From Ignelater luminosus (taxonomy: Eukaryota; Arthropoda; Insecta; Coleoptera; Elateridae), in assembly GCA_011009095.1 (NCBI GenBank), contig VTPC01090568.1:1-64000 (forward strand): a stretch of DNA of 64,000 nucleotides, in the 5' to 3' direction. The notes beneath the pieces are model-generated. The model did not search any database. It saw nothing but the letters and a program-made list of their open reading frames with translations, and had not been told where the DNA came from. Shown piece by piece: positions 1-13,587 of this stretch. The translations under genes were made by a program, and so were the position numbers. Each line of letters starts with the position of its first letter. Position 1 is the stretch's first letter.

Positions 1-861
1 TTTTTGGCGTACAAAAAAATCCATCTCTGTAATTAATTCTGACTTTGCACATCGGATACTACAACTATGGACTGCTACTACGTCTTCTGACTTTGCTAGT
101 AATAATTTTATTTCATCTAATTTAGTTTTAGACTTTTATATTGGTGACCTTTCTAAAGCGTTCAAGACTCTTTGCAGCAAGTTTGGCTCAAATCTAACCC
201 AAGTAAGGTTTGGCATGCCATAACAGAAACAAAGCTTTTTTCTGAGTGTCATGTCCGCTAAATATTTGATTCCAGAGGTCTTTGTTTCTCATCTTCTAGA
301 AATTGCCTAGGTTTGAGTTTATTTACATGTATAAAAGTTTTGTTTCCCACTTTTGAGCAAAGAATAAACGTAGTCAAAAGATAGCTGCAGACCTTCTACA
401 TTCACAGCAAACAGTTGGCTAAACAAAATTTTCCGGATACGAACAGGTTTCATAAAGTGGTACACTCTATATTTTAAAATACTGCAACTGCTTCTTCCTT
501 CCCGTTTCACTGGCATTCAACTTGGTTTGCTTCTAGATTCTGAAATCCATGTAGCACTTGACGTGGTAATTCCAGCTAAGATTCCTCGTACGGACATTGC
601 CCTTAGACCTTTTGGGTTTAGTCGCCATTTTGTTGGTTCATATGATTTTCCTTTTCTCCGTTTTCATATCACCAGACATCAAAATTATTTTTTATTGTTT
701 TCAAAAGTATCATACAGTACATGAAAATAATTAGATGGTAATCCTTATTTACAGTTAGTACCAACATTTAACGCTGATCTGCAAAATACAATTCTTTGAT
801 AAGTGTTGCATTAGAACGTTGAATTGAACAACAAAGATTTGTAACAAAAACAATCAAAAAA

Positions 862-1416
862 TTGAGAACAACCACGAATTATTCATTCCATCCTAGAGAA
901 ATGTCTCTTCTAAGTGGTCCTAGAATTAAGACCATTTTACGCAATTACGATACAAAGCGTTGTCACCTGTATTATGAATTCTGCTCATTACGTTATTGCC
1001 ACCTTCTGCCGCTTCTAAGACTTCGTCACAAACTCGACACTGTCCGAGTATTTTTCTGTTTTGCTAGAATTATTAATAGCTTCTTGTCAGTCAATACAAT
1101 AAATAACACTCTAAGTTGCATTGGGAAGTTCAGGGTACGATCTTCCGTACGAACTACTCCACGGAATTTAATTATCTCTCACTCCATTCCTACCTTCACA
1201 TTTGTAGAGTCCTTACTTTTGGCTAAACAAGTTTTCAACTTCTTAAAGCGGCCAGTCCTCAGCGAGAAAATGAAACACAATGACTTTCTTTTTTATCATC
1301 ACACTGTCCATTCCATAATTCCTTTAACCCTTCTGGATATTGTTCTGTGGCGTTGCTTTACTACAACTCTTTCTGGTCATTTGCCGGTCTTACAATCCTT
1401 TCAAACATTTTTTTAG
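862..1416 (+). other. Longest open frame (184 codons), unrecognised, probably spurious
   Basis: This is the longest open frame in the window, which is why it is listed. The predicted protein is rich in Leu, Phe, Ser and His, and its hydrophobic runs are scattered rather than arranged as membrane segments. I see no domain, signal peptide or catalytic motif. The opposite strand of 960-1060 also reads open for about 35 codons with a plausible composition, so the open frame may be the shadow of a decayed minus-strand coding region. The annotated first codon is not embedded in an obvious start context, and I see no splice or promoter evidence. A real but unknown gene cannot be excluded. Confidence 0.15.
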
Positions 1417-1710
1417 TCAAAGCTTTAGTGTCAGACTAAAAGCTTAATCCTAACTTGACCAACTTACAGTCAACGGATGGGAATAAGAAACTTTAAGATA
1501 GCAGCTTTCAACTTGGTGTGCCCCGCACTTATAAGAGATTTTTTTTCTGTATTTGATTGCAGACTCTATTTTTTTGCTTTGGTAAAAGCAACGGGACAGT
1601 TGAACAGACTAACATGCACGTACTTGATGTCCTCCACATTTTTCCAGATTTTAGAGAAAGAATGAAAGTTAAAATAATTAACCAATTTCGTCTTGAGTTT
1701 GGAATATTTG

Positions 1711-1720
1711 CCCCCCCCCC
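1711..1720. repeat. Homopolymer run of ten C
   Basis: A pure C10 run, conspicuous in DNA whose other homopolymers are nearly all A or T. Length may be uncertain for technical reasons. Confidence 0.85.
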
Positions 1721-4700
1721 AACTCTTTGCACTTAATTATTGCATCACTTCCTTCCCCAGAAGTTATGCCTTTTAGTCTCGGTAGTTGAAAACCAATTAA
1801 CACCACCTCAGCATCCCGTGCGGTAATTAGGCTCTAAAGAGACGCCTTACCGTTATAATAGTGAGAAAGTCTTTGTTATTACCTGCAGACAAAATCTTCT
1901 TTTCGTTTTCTTCCTTGGGCTTTTAATTAGTGGGCTGTTTCTAGCTTTCTTTACATTCTAGCACAAAGAATTTTCATTCCAACAGAAACTGAATACAAAT
2001 TTCAATTTTAATGAAATCGAAATGCAAGTTAAATCTAGTTAATGATGTGATGCGAGCAAAACAAAAACGAAGTCGAACTTTGCTGTGATAACAAACAGCT
2101 GTTAACAGTTGCGGCATAACGTAACATTACAAGTAACTGTCAACAGCTATCTGTTGTCTTAACAGTTTTAGCTCAGCGTACTATTTTACTTTATTATCAA
2201 TTATTATTTGTATCTCCAAATGATCCCAAACATTTTGACAAGAACACAAATTAAATTCCTACTGTCGCCCTTTCTGTTAAATTATAATATTGGTCCTTGT
2301 CCTTTTATTTCGGCATTTCAAGGAAAACCGGCAACAAAAACAATCATAGCATATAACATTTTCACGTGGAAATTGCTTTTTAAATATACCTAAGATTTTT
2401 TTTTAATTTAAAAATATTAATCTTTCAGATTGAACATAAGATTATCACCGTTTGCGCAAAAGAGCAATTAGGAAAGAAATCCTTGAAAGGATTTTAATTA
2501 CAAGCTGAAAATAAAGTTAGTAGAAAGACAGGTAAGATTTTAACAGACACTTGGCCCGGGTTTGAAATATTTGATTTTAATATAAATGGAAAGAATTAGC
2601 ACTTCATATTAAACTTTTTAATTTCCGTACTAGTAAAATGAAAACCTTCAACAAACATTAAAGTGCTGGTTAATTTTTAATGTATTCAGACTACGTTTTG
2701 AGAGAAGCGTATGTTTATGATGAGCCCAGAGATAAAGCTTAAAACGATATTATAACCTTAAATTTTATAGCTGCAAATAATACACTATAAAATAACATAG
2801 AGCACAGTCTTAATTAAGTACATAGGTAATCTTCAGACACTTTCACATCTTCTTTAAAGCTTTCTCATATCTTTCTTTTAAGAAAAGTCACGCATCACGT
2901 CTATCTTAACCTTTCTTATTCCATTAGAAGAATTCAGTAAAATATTAATCACCTTATCACCTTGCTAATGGCATCTAAAGAGTCAAATGAAATTTGGCTT
3001 GCTTATCCAATTTGATAACTATGTTAGGTTTAAGAGAACAGAAAGAGAGGGTCGGTTTTAAGGAGCGTAGTGTTAAAACCTTACTTGGCTTATTTACTTT
3101 CATAAATTCGATTGCACATTGTAATGGAAGATCCTTTCGACTCTTTTAGTTTTATCAAACCAAGACAAAAGTTTTCGCGTTAGAAATTCTTAAAAGCAAG
3201 GAACCGACGAGTTAAGTTTCCCCTTTCAGTGTTTACTTTGCAAGTCACTTCTTAATTAACTGAGAATTACGTCATTATTATAGGAATATTGTTTTCGCCC
3301 GGGTTTCATTATGTCTTAGCGTTAGGATTATGAGGAATTAACAGAAGGGAAAAACTGTTTTTTGTACACGTCCTTTTTGTATACCACTTTCTTCTGCGTA
3401 AATAAGTTTTGTTTTATATTAAAGTATTTTATAGAAAGATATTTTTCGTTTTGCCCAGTTTCTAAACGTGTGTCATTGAGAATAATTAGTGTATAACTAC
3501 TGATGTTGGTATTCACGGACATGTTTATCGATTTACTGGATTGCATCTTATAATAAGGAAAGACCTTAGCAGTAGTTTGATGCCATTACTTAATAAACAT
3601 GTGGTTAGTCTCTCATGCAATTTCTTCCACATTACGGTATTTGGCATGACAGGTCTTTTGTTTGTTATTATAATTTTCTATGCTTTTAATAGTAATAAAG
3701 GAAAGTTTTATAAATAGAGTTCAGATGTTCACATTAATATTGCGAGATATATTCCAAAGATTTTATGAACAGAAAAAATATGTGCTTCAATATGCAAAGA
3801 ACTGGAAAACGCGTGCTCCAAAAGAATAAAACAGATTGAAGATGTCAGTTACAAGAAGAAATTTTCTCAGAGCACCAGGTGTCCCAGGTAGGCTGAGTGA
3901 AGTGGCTAATTTGTAACATTCAGTACTTCAATTTCCATGAATTCAAGTTCAAGGCAGATGTTATTGGTATCAAATGAAAACAGATTTACTGCTCTTTCAA
4001 ATCATGGTAGCCGTCTTAATACAAGAAAGGGAGAAAAACTGCAGTATTTCTTTATCACCCTGCATAACAAGATCGTTTTTAGTTAAATTCTTACAATAAA
4101 TTAGTTTTTTTACCGACCTTATTAGATAGTAGGCTGTTTGACCTCATTTTGTATCGAAAGTTGGTCTCCCAGCAGAAGACAAAGTAATTGTTCTTCCCTG
4201 TTGTCCAATTATTATTTCTTTCTTTACAGATATATTTTGGATACCATGGAAACCAAAGCTATCTTTCAGTTAGTTGCAAAAATAGTTTTTTAATGCAGAA
4301 TAGCTTTTATTTAGATTTTTGATAAGATTATATGTGAAACTGTGGAAGATAGTGTCTTCTTTTTTCTTGTGTGCTCTTTATATTCCTCATTTTTGGCTAG
4401 TGAAATAAACTGCACAAGCGGACAAAAGTACCACTTTTTCCCTTGTAAGACAAACAACTATTAAACACCAAAGATTCACTATGAAAATGAAATTGGAAGT
4501 TTCATAAACAAGTGAATATCAAAGCAGCATCATTTTTTGTAGTAAGCATATTTTTGATATTTCTTCAAATACTCAAGATATTCACTTGGGTCACCTTTTC
4601 AAGAACACGCGGTATAAGTAATATTTATATCCTAGGTTTGGAAATATGTTTGGGTATTTTAGTGTGTTATTTCACTTTAAATCTAAGAAAAATGAAAGTT

Positions 4701-7635
4701 TAAAGCATACATACTAAATGTACTGTTCACCAAATTTTGTAAAGCTTCTTTCAAAATTCTTTAGTCATCAACTATTTTCTATTAATCTGCGAATAATCAT
4801 TTCCTACAATTAGATTATTTTATTAATAATTTCTATTTTTTATTCTGTTGTAACTCTATGAAGATATTGCATTTAGGCATAAATCTCTAAGAAACTACCA
4901 AAGTATAAATTCTTGATAAAAAGCTCTCTAACTGTCTTGACATTATGTAGCAATAGACCTTCATTTCGCTTTTATTGCGGGTCTTTACCTCGTCGCTATT
5001 CATCTAGTCTTACTGCTGTTATGTCTACTTCAGAGGCGATTAGTTCTTTTAAGAGTAAATTTATAAATTTCTTTAGTATCGAATCTATTACATGTCAATT
5101 TAAATCCATCTGAAAGCTGTCTCTAAGTATATTGTTTATACTACGACAGGGTTTTCAGACCTTTATCCGTACACGTCCTTTCTTCTGATCTAGATAAACT
5201 TGCGCCCTCCTTGATTAATTATCAGTTGAGCAGTACTACAAGTAGTAATATTATTTTGAGATTGATTTTAATACAACTACTTAAGAAAGATTGGTTTTCA
5301 GTATTTTGTTTTTGCAAAACCCGCTAAAGAATCGTCGCAAAAGTTGCACATCTTGACAATGCCCCAACACTATTTACTCATTCCATCAATCTTATTGGCA
5401 AAACTCAAAAACTAACACAGATGTCGCTAGATTTTGAAAATACGGAGGAAAAAGAAGTGAATAATGGCAATCAGCATTACCAGAGTTGGGTAAGAGACCT
5501 TCAGATATGACGATTTTACAACTTTCTGTTTCTGACGACTATAACAGACAAATACAATACGAAGATACGAGAAAGTTGATTCTCAATCATTCGATGACGT
5601 TTCGGAATATTTTGACAACATTTGTGGTATCGTGAAATTGACAATAACAAAGATGAATAACAGAAAACCCGTTTTGTTTTGAGTCTTTCATATCGAAGAT
5701 CTTTCCCTGAAGAAGATTGAGAAGAAATGAAGTGATTTGCGAAACTTATCAAAAATGGCCAAAAAAGAACATACTATATTACAGTCTAAAAGAGTACCAC
5801 ATAGCAGGTTTATAAGTATGGAGAGGTTAGTACAAGAATCAGTTTTACAGAGGCAAAGCATCATAGAAAATAGCAACTCGATCAAATACTTAGGGCTGTG
5901 TTGGTCATTGACAAAAGATTATTTACAGAACATCGCAAAGAGCAAATAAAAAAAACATAACCGAACGAACATACAGCAATCATGACGTGCGAAAAAAATT
6001 AAAAATCCAGGCTCCATATTTTGAGGTAATGTATATTCAAATCGATATTTGGATAGGGGGCAACAATTTAGCTGGAGATATGAAAGGACTCCAGAATGAC
6101 AAAACACTTACATAGACAATGTTAGTTTCTTTTGGACATCTCGAAAGTTTATAGAAGAACACAACAAAGGTACTAGAAGTAATGACAAAGAGATTTTGCC
6201 ATTTGCATGTAGTTATACCAACAATAGAACCTATGCATAGATCTACGGCTAGAAACTAGAAGTTTTGCTGTTCCACTCATAAACTATTCACAAACTTAGG
6301 CAAATCTAAAACTGTTTTAAGCATTTTAAAATAAATTAAGAAACCATTAACACTTACTATTTTTAGTAAATTACATATTATCAAGAAAAATGTTTTTTCG
6401 TATTTCTGAGTTTTGTTAAAATGTTTGTTATTGTTGTTCTTATGAAATAGTTAATTTTAAAAAATATTTTCTTGGTCTGCTGGTAATCATGTGCTTCACA
6501 GTTTTAAAACCGCTGTATTACGATATACTAAAGTCATAGAAAGATGTATGAGCATTCTACTAAAAACTAGACAAAGAAAGTAAGCCGTGTTGGCCACAGT
6601 GTCACTCTGTAGTCCAAGCGGCAACCGTACCGTACCCTACGTCATCAAGTACAAGAAAAGATTGTGTTTGCAATGAAACACGATTTCTGGTAGTTTAGTT
6701 ATGCCATAAAATACACGGATGGTAACATTACTGCAAGGTAAAAGTCAATTAGCATTGACCAAAAAGCCACACAAAAGATAAGTGTTTGGGGCTGCTTATT
6801 TGCGTCATGTGATCGAGTAGAAAAATGAAAAAAACATTAAACTGTAGGAGACATCTTTGTCTATACCATGCATCCTATGACGTAATTAAACAACTAAAAA
6901 TTGTATCTGAAGTCATGCCTATGTACTACGAACCTGGCTAGTTAATTGCAGGCACGGTAGAACTTTTATGTACATTGGTGTACATTCACCACAAACACTA
7001 TTTTATCTTGACGTAGGATAAACTATGGTAGCCGCTCGCTGTACTGTATTCCAGTGTCTAATCTCGACATTTTCCTTCCTTCTTTCTTCTAAAAATTGAA
7101 ATATACACATTGCGGTTAGAAAGGATTCAAATCTTATGGTGCTACTGGTATAATGTCCCAGAAACAATAGCAAAAAATAAAGCGTTGTGGTAAGTACTAT
7201 GATATGATTTGTCATTATTATGAGAACTGAAAACTCTATTAGATTAAATACACTACAGCTAAAAAGGCTTATTGTGCTTACGCTAGTTAACTCGAACTCT
7301 ATTCAAGCACTTCTGTGCTTTTAAGTGGAGACTAAAACCTTCGAATCCATTACATCCAAACCGAATAACATGTATTTTTGGTAAAGCAATGCTTCAGAAT
7401 AGCACAAGATATGTGGTTTCTCAAAGGTTAATCTCCTGTGAGTAGATCAACTTATAACCCTGCAGAAAATCTAGTAGTGGCGTAAATGACATCTGGGTTT
7501 CTCAAATATTTTTGGGTTTTTACTTGCATAAAACATTGATAAATGTCTCCTTGTTCTGACTGCAATACCTGTAGTGGCTGCCTTCTCGAATTCCAATGGT
7601 GTTAAGATATACCAGTTTAAATAGCAAACAGACCA

Positions 7636-8940
7636 ATGGTAATCCATATATTTCCTATGTTCATTTTGAGTAGGAAATGTGCTGTCTTAAGAATAGGTCT
7701 CTTTATCAGTCTAGCTAAAAAAGTAGCATCCTACCTCCCGAAGGCATCAGCCTATCGTTATTTTCTAAGTCAGAGCAACCTAGACTTATATGAGAGCTAC
7801 CCAATTTTTATGTGTGTTTATGTATTATCAGGACTCAGAGCCGCTTGGTTGTCGGTGCATATACTCATATGCTGATTTATGTAACTTTTATCAAGATTCT
7901 TGTGCGGTAAGAAACGGATCGTTCCTCACTAAAAGGTTAAAAATTGGAGAGTATACACTTTCCTATCCGTTTTCTAACCAATAATCGTTTTGCCAAATTT
8001 TGTATGGCGCTTTTTTGCTCAAGCCTCTATCGTGATATGGAATGGTGGAAGGTAGAAAACTTCCAGGGCAGCCATGGTGTCAATATATTATTTATTACTA
8101 AAATAGGCCAGCAATCGTATGACTTGGTTAAAATCTTTGGATCTATTTGTATTTCTCTTTTCCTGGTAAAAACACAGAAAAAAATCAGTATTAGAAAGAG
8201 TGCACTGACTAGCTTACCCCTGAATTTTTTCAACAATCTTACCAAACCAGAAAATCAACTAAAGCTGCCATCCATTTCCTGATATTCAGGATTGAGAAAG
8301 AGCTACACCAGAAATATTTTACTACTGTAGCATTTTTGAACATACAGGGAGCGTTTGACAACACAGTGTTCAAGTTTGCATGCACTTTAGGTGGATTCGA
8401 TCAAGGCTATCTACAGAGCGGTAGGTACCGTATGCTTGATGAGATTCTATATACGTTCGATAAAGATAATTTGCCAATACGAAGTTACGCAGATCACCTC
8501 GTGGTCTCTGTGTCGGGGAAATTTTGCTACAACTACAAGTCAGCTCATGCAAAGTCAATATCATTCCAAACTGGCGCATAAGAAATCTCAACATGGTGAA
8601 TTCAATTTCCTTTACTAATAAGAAGCCTTTTTTCTATTCGCCGTTTTTTATTTTGAATCCGAACAGTTCAGTACCTAGAAGTTTTCCTGTCTGGCAAAAC
8701 TTGAGGCCTAAACTCTGGGTCACACAGTAGTTCTATAGAGTGGTAATTGGACTTCTTACACTATAGGTTTTCCTTGTGTGGTAGACCGCATCTCAAAGGA
8801 CCTCCAACAAGAAACGGTTCAAGCAGTTACAAAGGCTCCCCCGCTTAGCCCCCCAAGGAGTCATCGCAAATGTTAATAGAAATGAAACAGCTAGAATAAT
8901 AGTTCCCTGGCACATCATCAAACATGATTCGCTATGACGT
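7636..8940 (+). pseudogene. Jockey-like LINE reverse-transcriptase fossil
   Basis: Remnant of a non-LTR retrotransposon polymerase, which copies element RNA into DNA at a nicked target. The clearest part is 8291-8581, read in one frame: an Ile-Glu-Lys-Glu-Leu lead-in, then FLNIQGAFDNT, matching the jockey/R1-type motif A (usually LDIxGAFDNT), then about 40 residues later SYADHLVVSVSGKF, matching the catalytic YADD box. Both catalytic positions are damaged: Asp to Asn in motif A and Asp to His in the YADD box. Downstream, after a frame change, 8581-8730 continues as the post-catalytic region and 8790-8900 resembles the Leu-Gln-Arg-Leu segment near the end of such proteins. The upstream 7636-8280 is open in pieces and probably the earlier RT region, but is weaker. 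No endonuclease domain, target duplication or tail was found. Dead and old. Confidence 0.7.
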
Positions 8941-11900
8941 TGAAAAAAAAAAGTCTTATAACTAAAAAAGAATGACTGACCCAGACTATCAGTTTGACAT
9001 TCTAGTATTGACTTAGCAAGGAAAACTTGGAATAATCTACATTGATCAATATAATAATAATAATAAAAGTGAATAAAAGTTGTCTACCTTCAAGGTCAAA
9101 ATTTAAAATACTTTCAGTAATGAAAAAAAGTTGCCTATCCTCCTTGTAAACGCCAAAAGGATTATGGCATCGTTTTTATGAGTCTGAGAAAATTCTGTTG
9201 ATTAGTTATCCTAAAGATGTCAGTCAATTACCGACGAACATTTTTTGTCTTTATGTTGAAAACTTCTCCATAGCAAAGAAATTTAACTAGAAAGGACGAA
9301 AAACACATCAAAAGACTGAAAGATATTACAAGTAGTACTTGTTGCCGTAGGTATGTCTGTTAATAGTAACTGGAGTAAAAACGTTTATTTAAAACAGTTC
9401 CTTTGAACTGTTTACAGGCTGTGTTATTCATATTTATATTTGCATCAGATCCTGAAAGTTGTTTACTATCTACAGTCGCTGTAGTCTTCAGGAATTATTA
9501 ATGGTGACCCACTTAATAAATAAGTATTAAATGTGATTTTAAATTAAACAGATATTAAAATCTTTCATGTAAGTAATTACATAACTAGTTTCAAAGTCTT
9601 CAGTAATGAAATGACAACAAACAACTTACTCTGTCATAGCGGCAATAATTTGAAACTTAACGTATACTTAAATAACTTATTAAGACTGCTGTAATATTTG
9701 TCACAAAACAAGTTCTAATAGTAATCAAAGTAAAACAGCAAGTAGACCAGATAAATTTTAACTTTGAGCTACCAAGTGCCTTGATAAAGCAAATCAATTT
9801 AAAGTCATATTAGAATACTTTTGCAATAGCGTTAGACCTAATTTTGAAATTTAAGGAAGTTTTTCATTTAATATTTACATTGCATGTAACCAAAACAAAA
9901 ATAATTAAATTGCCAGTTCTTCCAAAAGAAATAGTATTTTAATACACCCTAATACTACCAATTAAAAAAATTTTAATTAATGTTTTTTCATAGTCACAAT
10001 TAAACGAGTACGAACTTTAAAATTCCATTAAAACCCAAATTACATTATTTTAATTATAGAAGCCCCTCGTACGTGGGGGGGTTTTTAAATAATTTTTCAT
10101 TTTCACAAAAGCTCAATAACATCATCTATCTTAAGGTCGGATAGGTATATGAACGTGATTTATGATATCGTGCAACTTGATGTATGTGTATTAGTTAAAG
10201 TTTAGGGCGTTAGTAACGAAATTTTTCTAATATTTTCAAGCTGCGTTAAATTTTCAAGCAATTTATACTCTCTGAGACGCTCTTAAACATTACCATTATA
10301 GTGCAAATTGCTCGTGAACGTCTATTACTGGAAACTTTTGTCGCGCTGAGAACCTTGTTGTGTTCTAGTTTGGCGGAATTTATTTTAAGGCGAAAAACTA
10401 GCGCAATTCGTATGCTAAAACACTTATTTATATACAGTCCTGAAAATAACTGACCAAGGAACCACGGGATATTGTATATTTTAACCCTTTATTTGGCTGA
10501 AGGGATCTCTATAGCGGCGATTTTGCTTTGAATAGATGGAAAACTGAATGCAGTCGGTAGAGTCATTCGAGCTTAGCATTTTTATCATTTTTTTTTCTAT
10601 ACACCTTAAAGTACATGCCATTCTTTAACGCCCCAACGTAGTGATAATTCAATTTTTACAGAAAAGATTGAAATCGATTTGATATTCTTCTATATATTAG
10701 GTAGCACCTTATCTTAACTTAAATTTACAAGAGGCATATTTCATATAAAATACGTATCCTTTAGTCCTAGCAATTTTTCGAGTTCTTGTTTCCCATATGC
10801 TAGACGGGTATAACATAATTTCACGCTTCTGATTGATTTCTTTTGATTATCGTTCACATCTCATCGTTCTTCGGGGGATTATCATCAAAATAAAGCAAAA
10901 TCTGAGTTAGAAAATATATTGACCTTCTTTTTAAATATTGGTATAAGAACAATCGAAAAATACTTAGTTTTAAAAGTCCACAAAGAAGAATATTTTTGAT
11001 GAAAAGTAAACATTTTATTGAATTAAGTTCAAGACTACCTATGTAATTCCTTAAATGGAAGTAGGTTTATGGTAAATGCATCAGGATTACACTGACTGGT
11101 GCATATTGTTACTTTAGAATTTTTAGAATTGCAACTGACCAATAATTAAACTTTTGATATTAAATTGAATAAGCGGTTAAATGGAATACTCTACAACTTA
11201 AGCAATTTACAGTCCATTAGCTCAGCAAAATTAGTTTATCTAGATCAGACTGCAATTACTGTCAGAAACGGTCTCTCGTTGTCGTGTCTGGAAAATTGCT
11301 TATACCAAATAAGGAAGGCTCTCGATTAACTATAGAATAAAATAGAACAAGTCCGTTTAACACTGCTAAATACTTAGGCAAAAACAATGAAGAAAAACAA
11401 AACTTCATAAGGAGCTGCTTCAATTCTTTCAGTTAACCCTTTTTTATTCCAAGCTTTCTTGCTCAAACAAATTTTAACGAGAAAAATCTGTTTCATGTCT
11501 ATAGTAGTAACTTCTATAAAAAAATCTAACAAACTACCTGAAACTGGTACTTTTGATCTTCTTAACAAAGCTTGAATAGAACAGCTAACTAACTAACAAA
11601 GAAGTAAACATAGCGTATAAAGAGGCAACATTTACGACGACAATGGTTAGTATGGTATTGTCAGACGGTTCAGATTTTATAATCTACTACATCTGTCAGT
11701 GCCAACAGTCTTCCCTCAAGGACCCAGAGTTCAGGTATTAATTGCGATTAAGGAGATCTCTTCTTCTAAAACGAGGACACTCCTGAGCTCACGATTGCAC
11801 TAACAAAAGCAGCGATAAAGCTCATCTGACAATTTATTAAGAACCACTACATCTAATAATACTTCTGCGCTAAAGCAAACATCAATGTGTTTACGTCCAC

Positions 11901-13587
11901 CAAACTACCAATTCGCAAACCATACAGGAAGAGTATCTACAATAGGTTACAAGAAGCAAAATGCAGGAGGAACGGTGCTTACGGTTTGGTATTAGTATTT
12001 TGTATTGGTGTGCGTTTGCAACGCTATTGGTCAATCACCACTATTAAAATTAAAAGGTTTGAGATTGTTTGATGAAACAAACGGTTTCCTTACTAATTTT
12101 GGCGTCCTCTTTCCGATGGTGTAAAAATTGAAAATTTCAGAACCCCCATTGTAGGAGAGATGGGGGGCAACTTTAAAATTGTAAACGGAAACCCCTATAT
12201 TTTATTGCCAATTTGAATTCTAAACTACAAAACATGTAGAATTTATAAAAAACATTTCTTTTATTTGTAACAAATGGCGCTGTAAACGCAAAAAACTGTG
12301 ATTTTGCAATCACCCCACGAAATACACTTCCGATCAAAAGATTATTATAAACGCATTGAATATTATCGAAATAATTATTAAATTGTGCTAAAATTGAGCT
12401 GCCAACTCTCGCTTGGTGGGTGAGTGGCGTGGGGCAGTTTTAGATTGATTTACAAAAACCAAACGACCGGCCTCCGAAGAATCTAATCAGTACCATAAAC
12501 CTAATCGGTCTCAAGTATCCTTAAACTTCAGTTGGTCAAAAATTTTCAATTGACTAGAAAAACCCAAGACATCCAATACGAAAAGCATGATATATAGGCT
12601 TAAAGACCATACTATCGGAATCTATTAATCAAAAACTTTCCATGATTTACTTTTCTAAAGTTATTATTTAGTTATTACTTAGACACAAAAGCGAAGTCGA
12701 GCAGTACCTTTGTTTTCTTCTGCATTCGGATTTCTAGGAAGAAAGTAATTTACCAAAGTGTATAAAGGTAGAAAATTTTGTTTATTGAATCCAGAGTGCT
12801 TCCCGCTTTACGTCACCCCCAGTGTTTCAATGTCAATCGAAAATACAAACAAACACAGTAATAAATACAAAATTATGTAAGAATTATAATAAAAACGTTG
12901 GGTAAACATTTAAGTGAACAGCGATCTATATGAAAGTACTAAGCATGGCATAAAGCCGAAAGAAATATTTCGTTATATTAAAAAACTCAATTTATCCGAA
13001 AACTCAAAACCTCGGCTATCCGAAAGAGATCAACCGACTTAGAAAGACTAAATGGCTCGAAACACCAAATCGATTTTAGAAGTGCCCAGAAAACCAAACT
13101 AATTCGCAAAGATCTATCGGCCCAAAAAATTCAGGCTTCAGCCTTAAAAGCAAAAGATTTTTAGAACTAAAGTGCAAACTTACCTAGAATCAAATCTTGA
13201 GTTGTAGGGTTGTGTAATGTTTGTACTTACAAATTTGATTTGTATAGGCCTCTAATATTTTCAACCGTTTAACCTTTCAGAGATGTTTTATATATTTCGC
13301 AGTTGCACGCTCTTTATATCAAGATTTATAGAGCATTGTTCTAAAACATTCACTTAGGCAAAAGTTAAATTGTGTTTTCAGTTACAAGGATCAATCCAAT
13401 GCAGAAGAAATTATAAATGTGAGAGAAATTAATGTAAAGAAAAAAAACAAGAAAACGAGAATTTTGATTTTCCATTATCAGAATACAGACAGAATGAATC
13501 TGGTAACTTTACACTTAAAATCAATAACAAATAAATGTAAGGGAGTTAGAAACTTCAATCGGTAGGTTGCTAATCTTAATTGGGGTA
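8941..13587. other. AT-rich DNA without a supported gene
   Basis: No recognisable gene. An AAT microsatellite lies at 9051-9066. At about 11.64-11.93 kb the plus strand gives fragments that could be the end of a jockey RT (a Phe-Pro-Gln-Gly-Pro piece, then an Glu-Asp-Thr piece some 30 codons on), but the match is too weak to call. At 12.11-12.45 kb short G/C runs sit around a GGCGC core, similar in style to the interior of the mariner-type element at 23.0-23.2 kb; no terminal repeats were found. Confidence 0.5.
9051..9066. repeat. (AAT)n microsatellite
   Basis: About five perfect AAT/ATA units in AT-rich flanks; a simple sequence repeat with no other feature attached. Confidence 0.9.

Larger units (their letters stand above)
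1..7635. other. AT-rich DNA without a recognisable gene
   Basis: No frame in this stretch gives a protein family I can name. Short open frames occur on both strands, but they look like chance frames in AT-rich DNA: low complexity, no conserved motif and no neighbouring frame that continues the same protein. A run of ten C lies at 1711-1720. Around 5.45-6.25 kb several short plus-strand frames follow one another and could be a very old transposase, but nothing is specific enough to call. The stretch could be intergenic or intronic. Confidence 0.5.

Noticed and set aside
319-516. A minus-strand frame with REGRSS and a KPVRIRKILF piece that recalls the piggyBac KGRSS/KPxKxGxK region.
   Set aside because: Spacing and the residues after it do not follow the piggyBac pattern, neighbouring frames do not continue the protein, and no TTAA-flanked terminal repeats were seen.
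6740-6880. A plus-strand frame with KISVWGCLFAS and later IFVYTMHP, recalling the Tc1 VMVWGCFSxxG region.
   Set aside because: Only one motif of about ten residues, with stops soon after it, and the flanks give no other Tc1 wording or terminal repeat.
11640-11930. Pieces resembling the C-terminal part of a jockey LINE RT.
   Set aside because: The motifs are very short, lie in different frames and lack the catalytic box; chance cannot be excluded.
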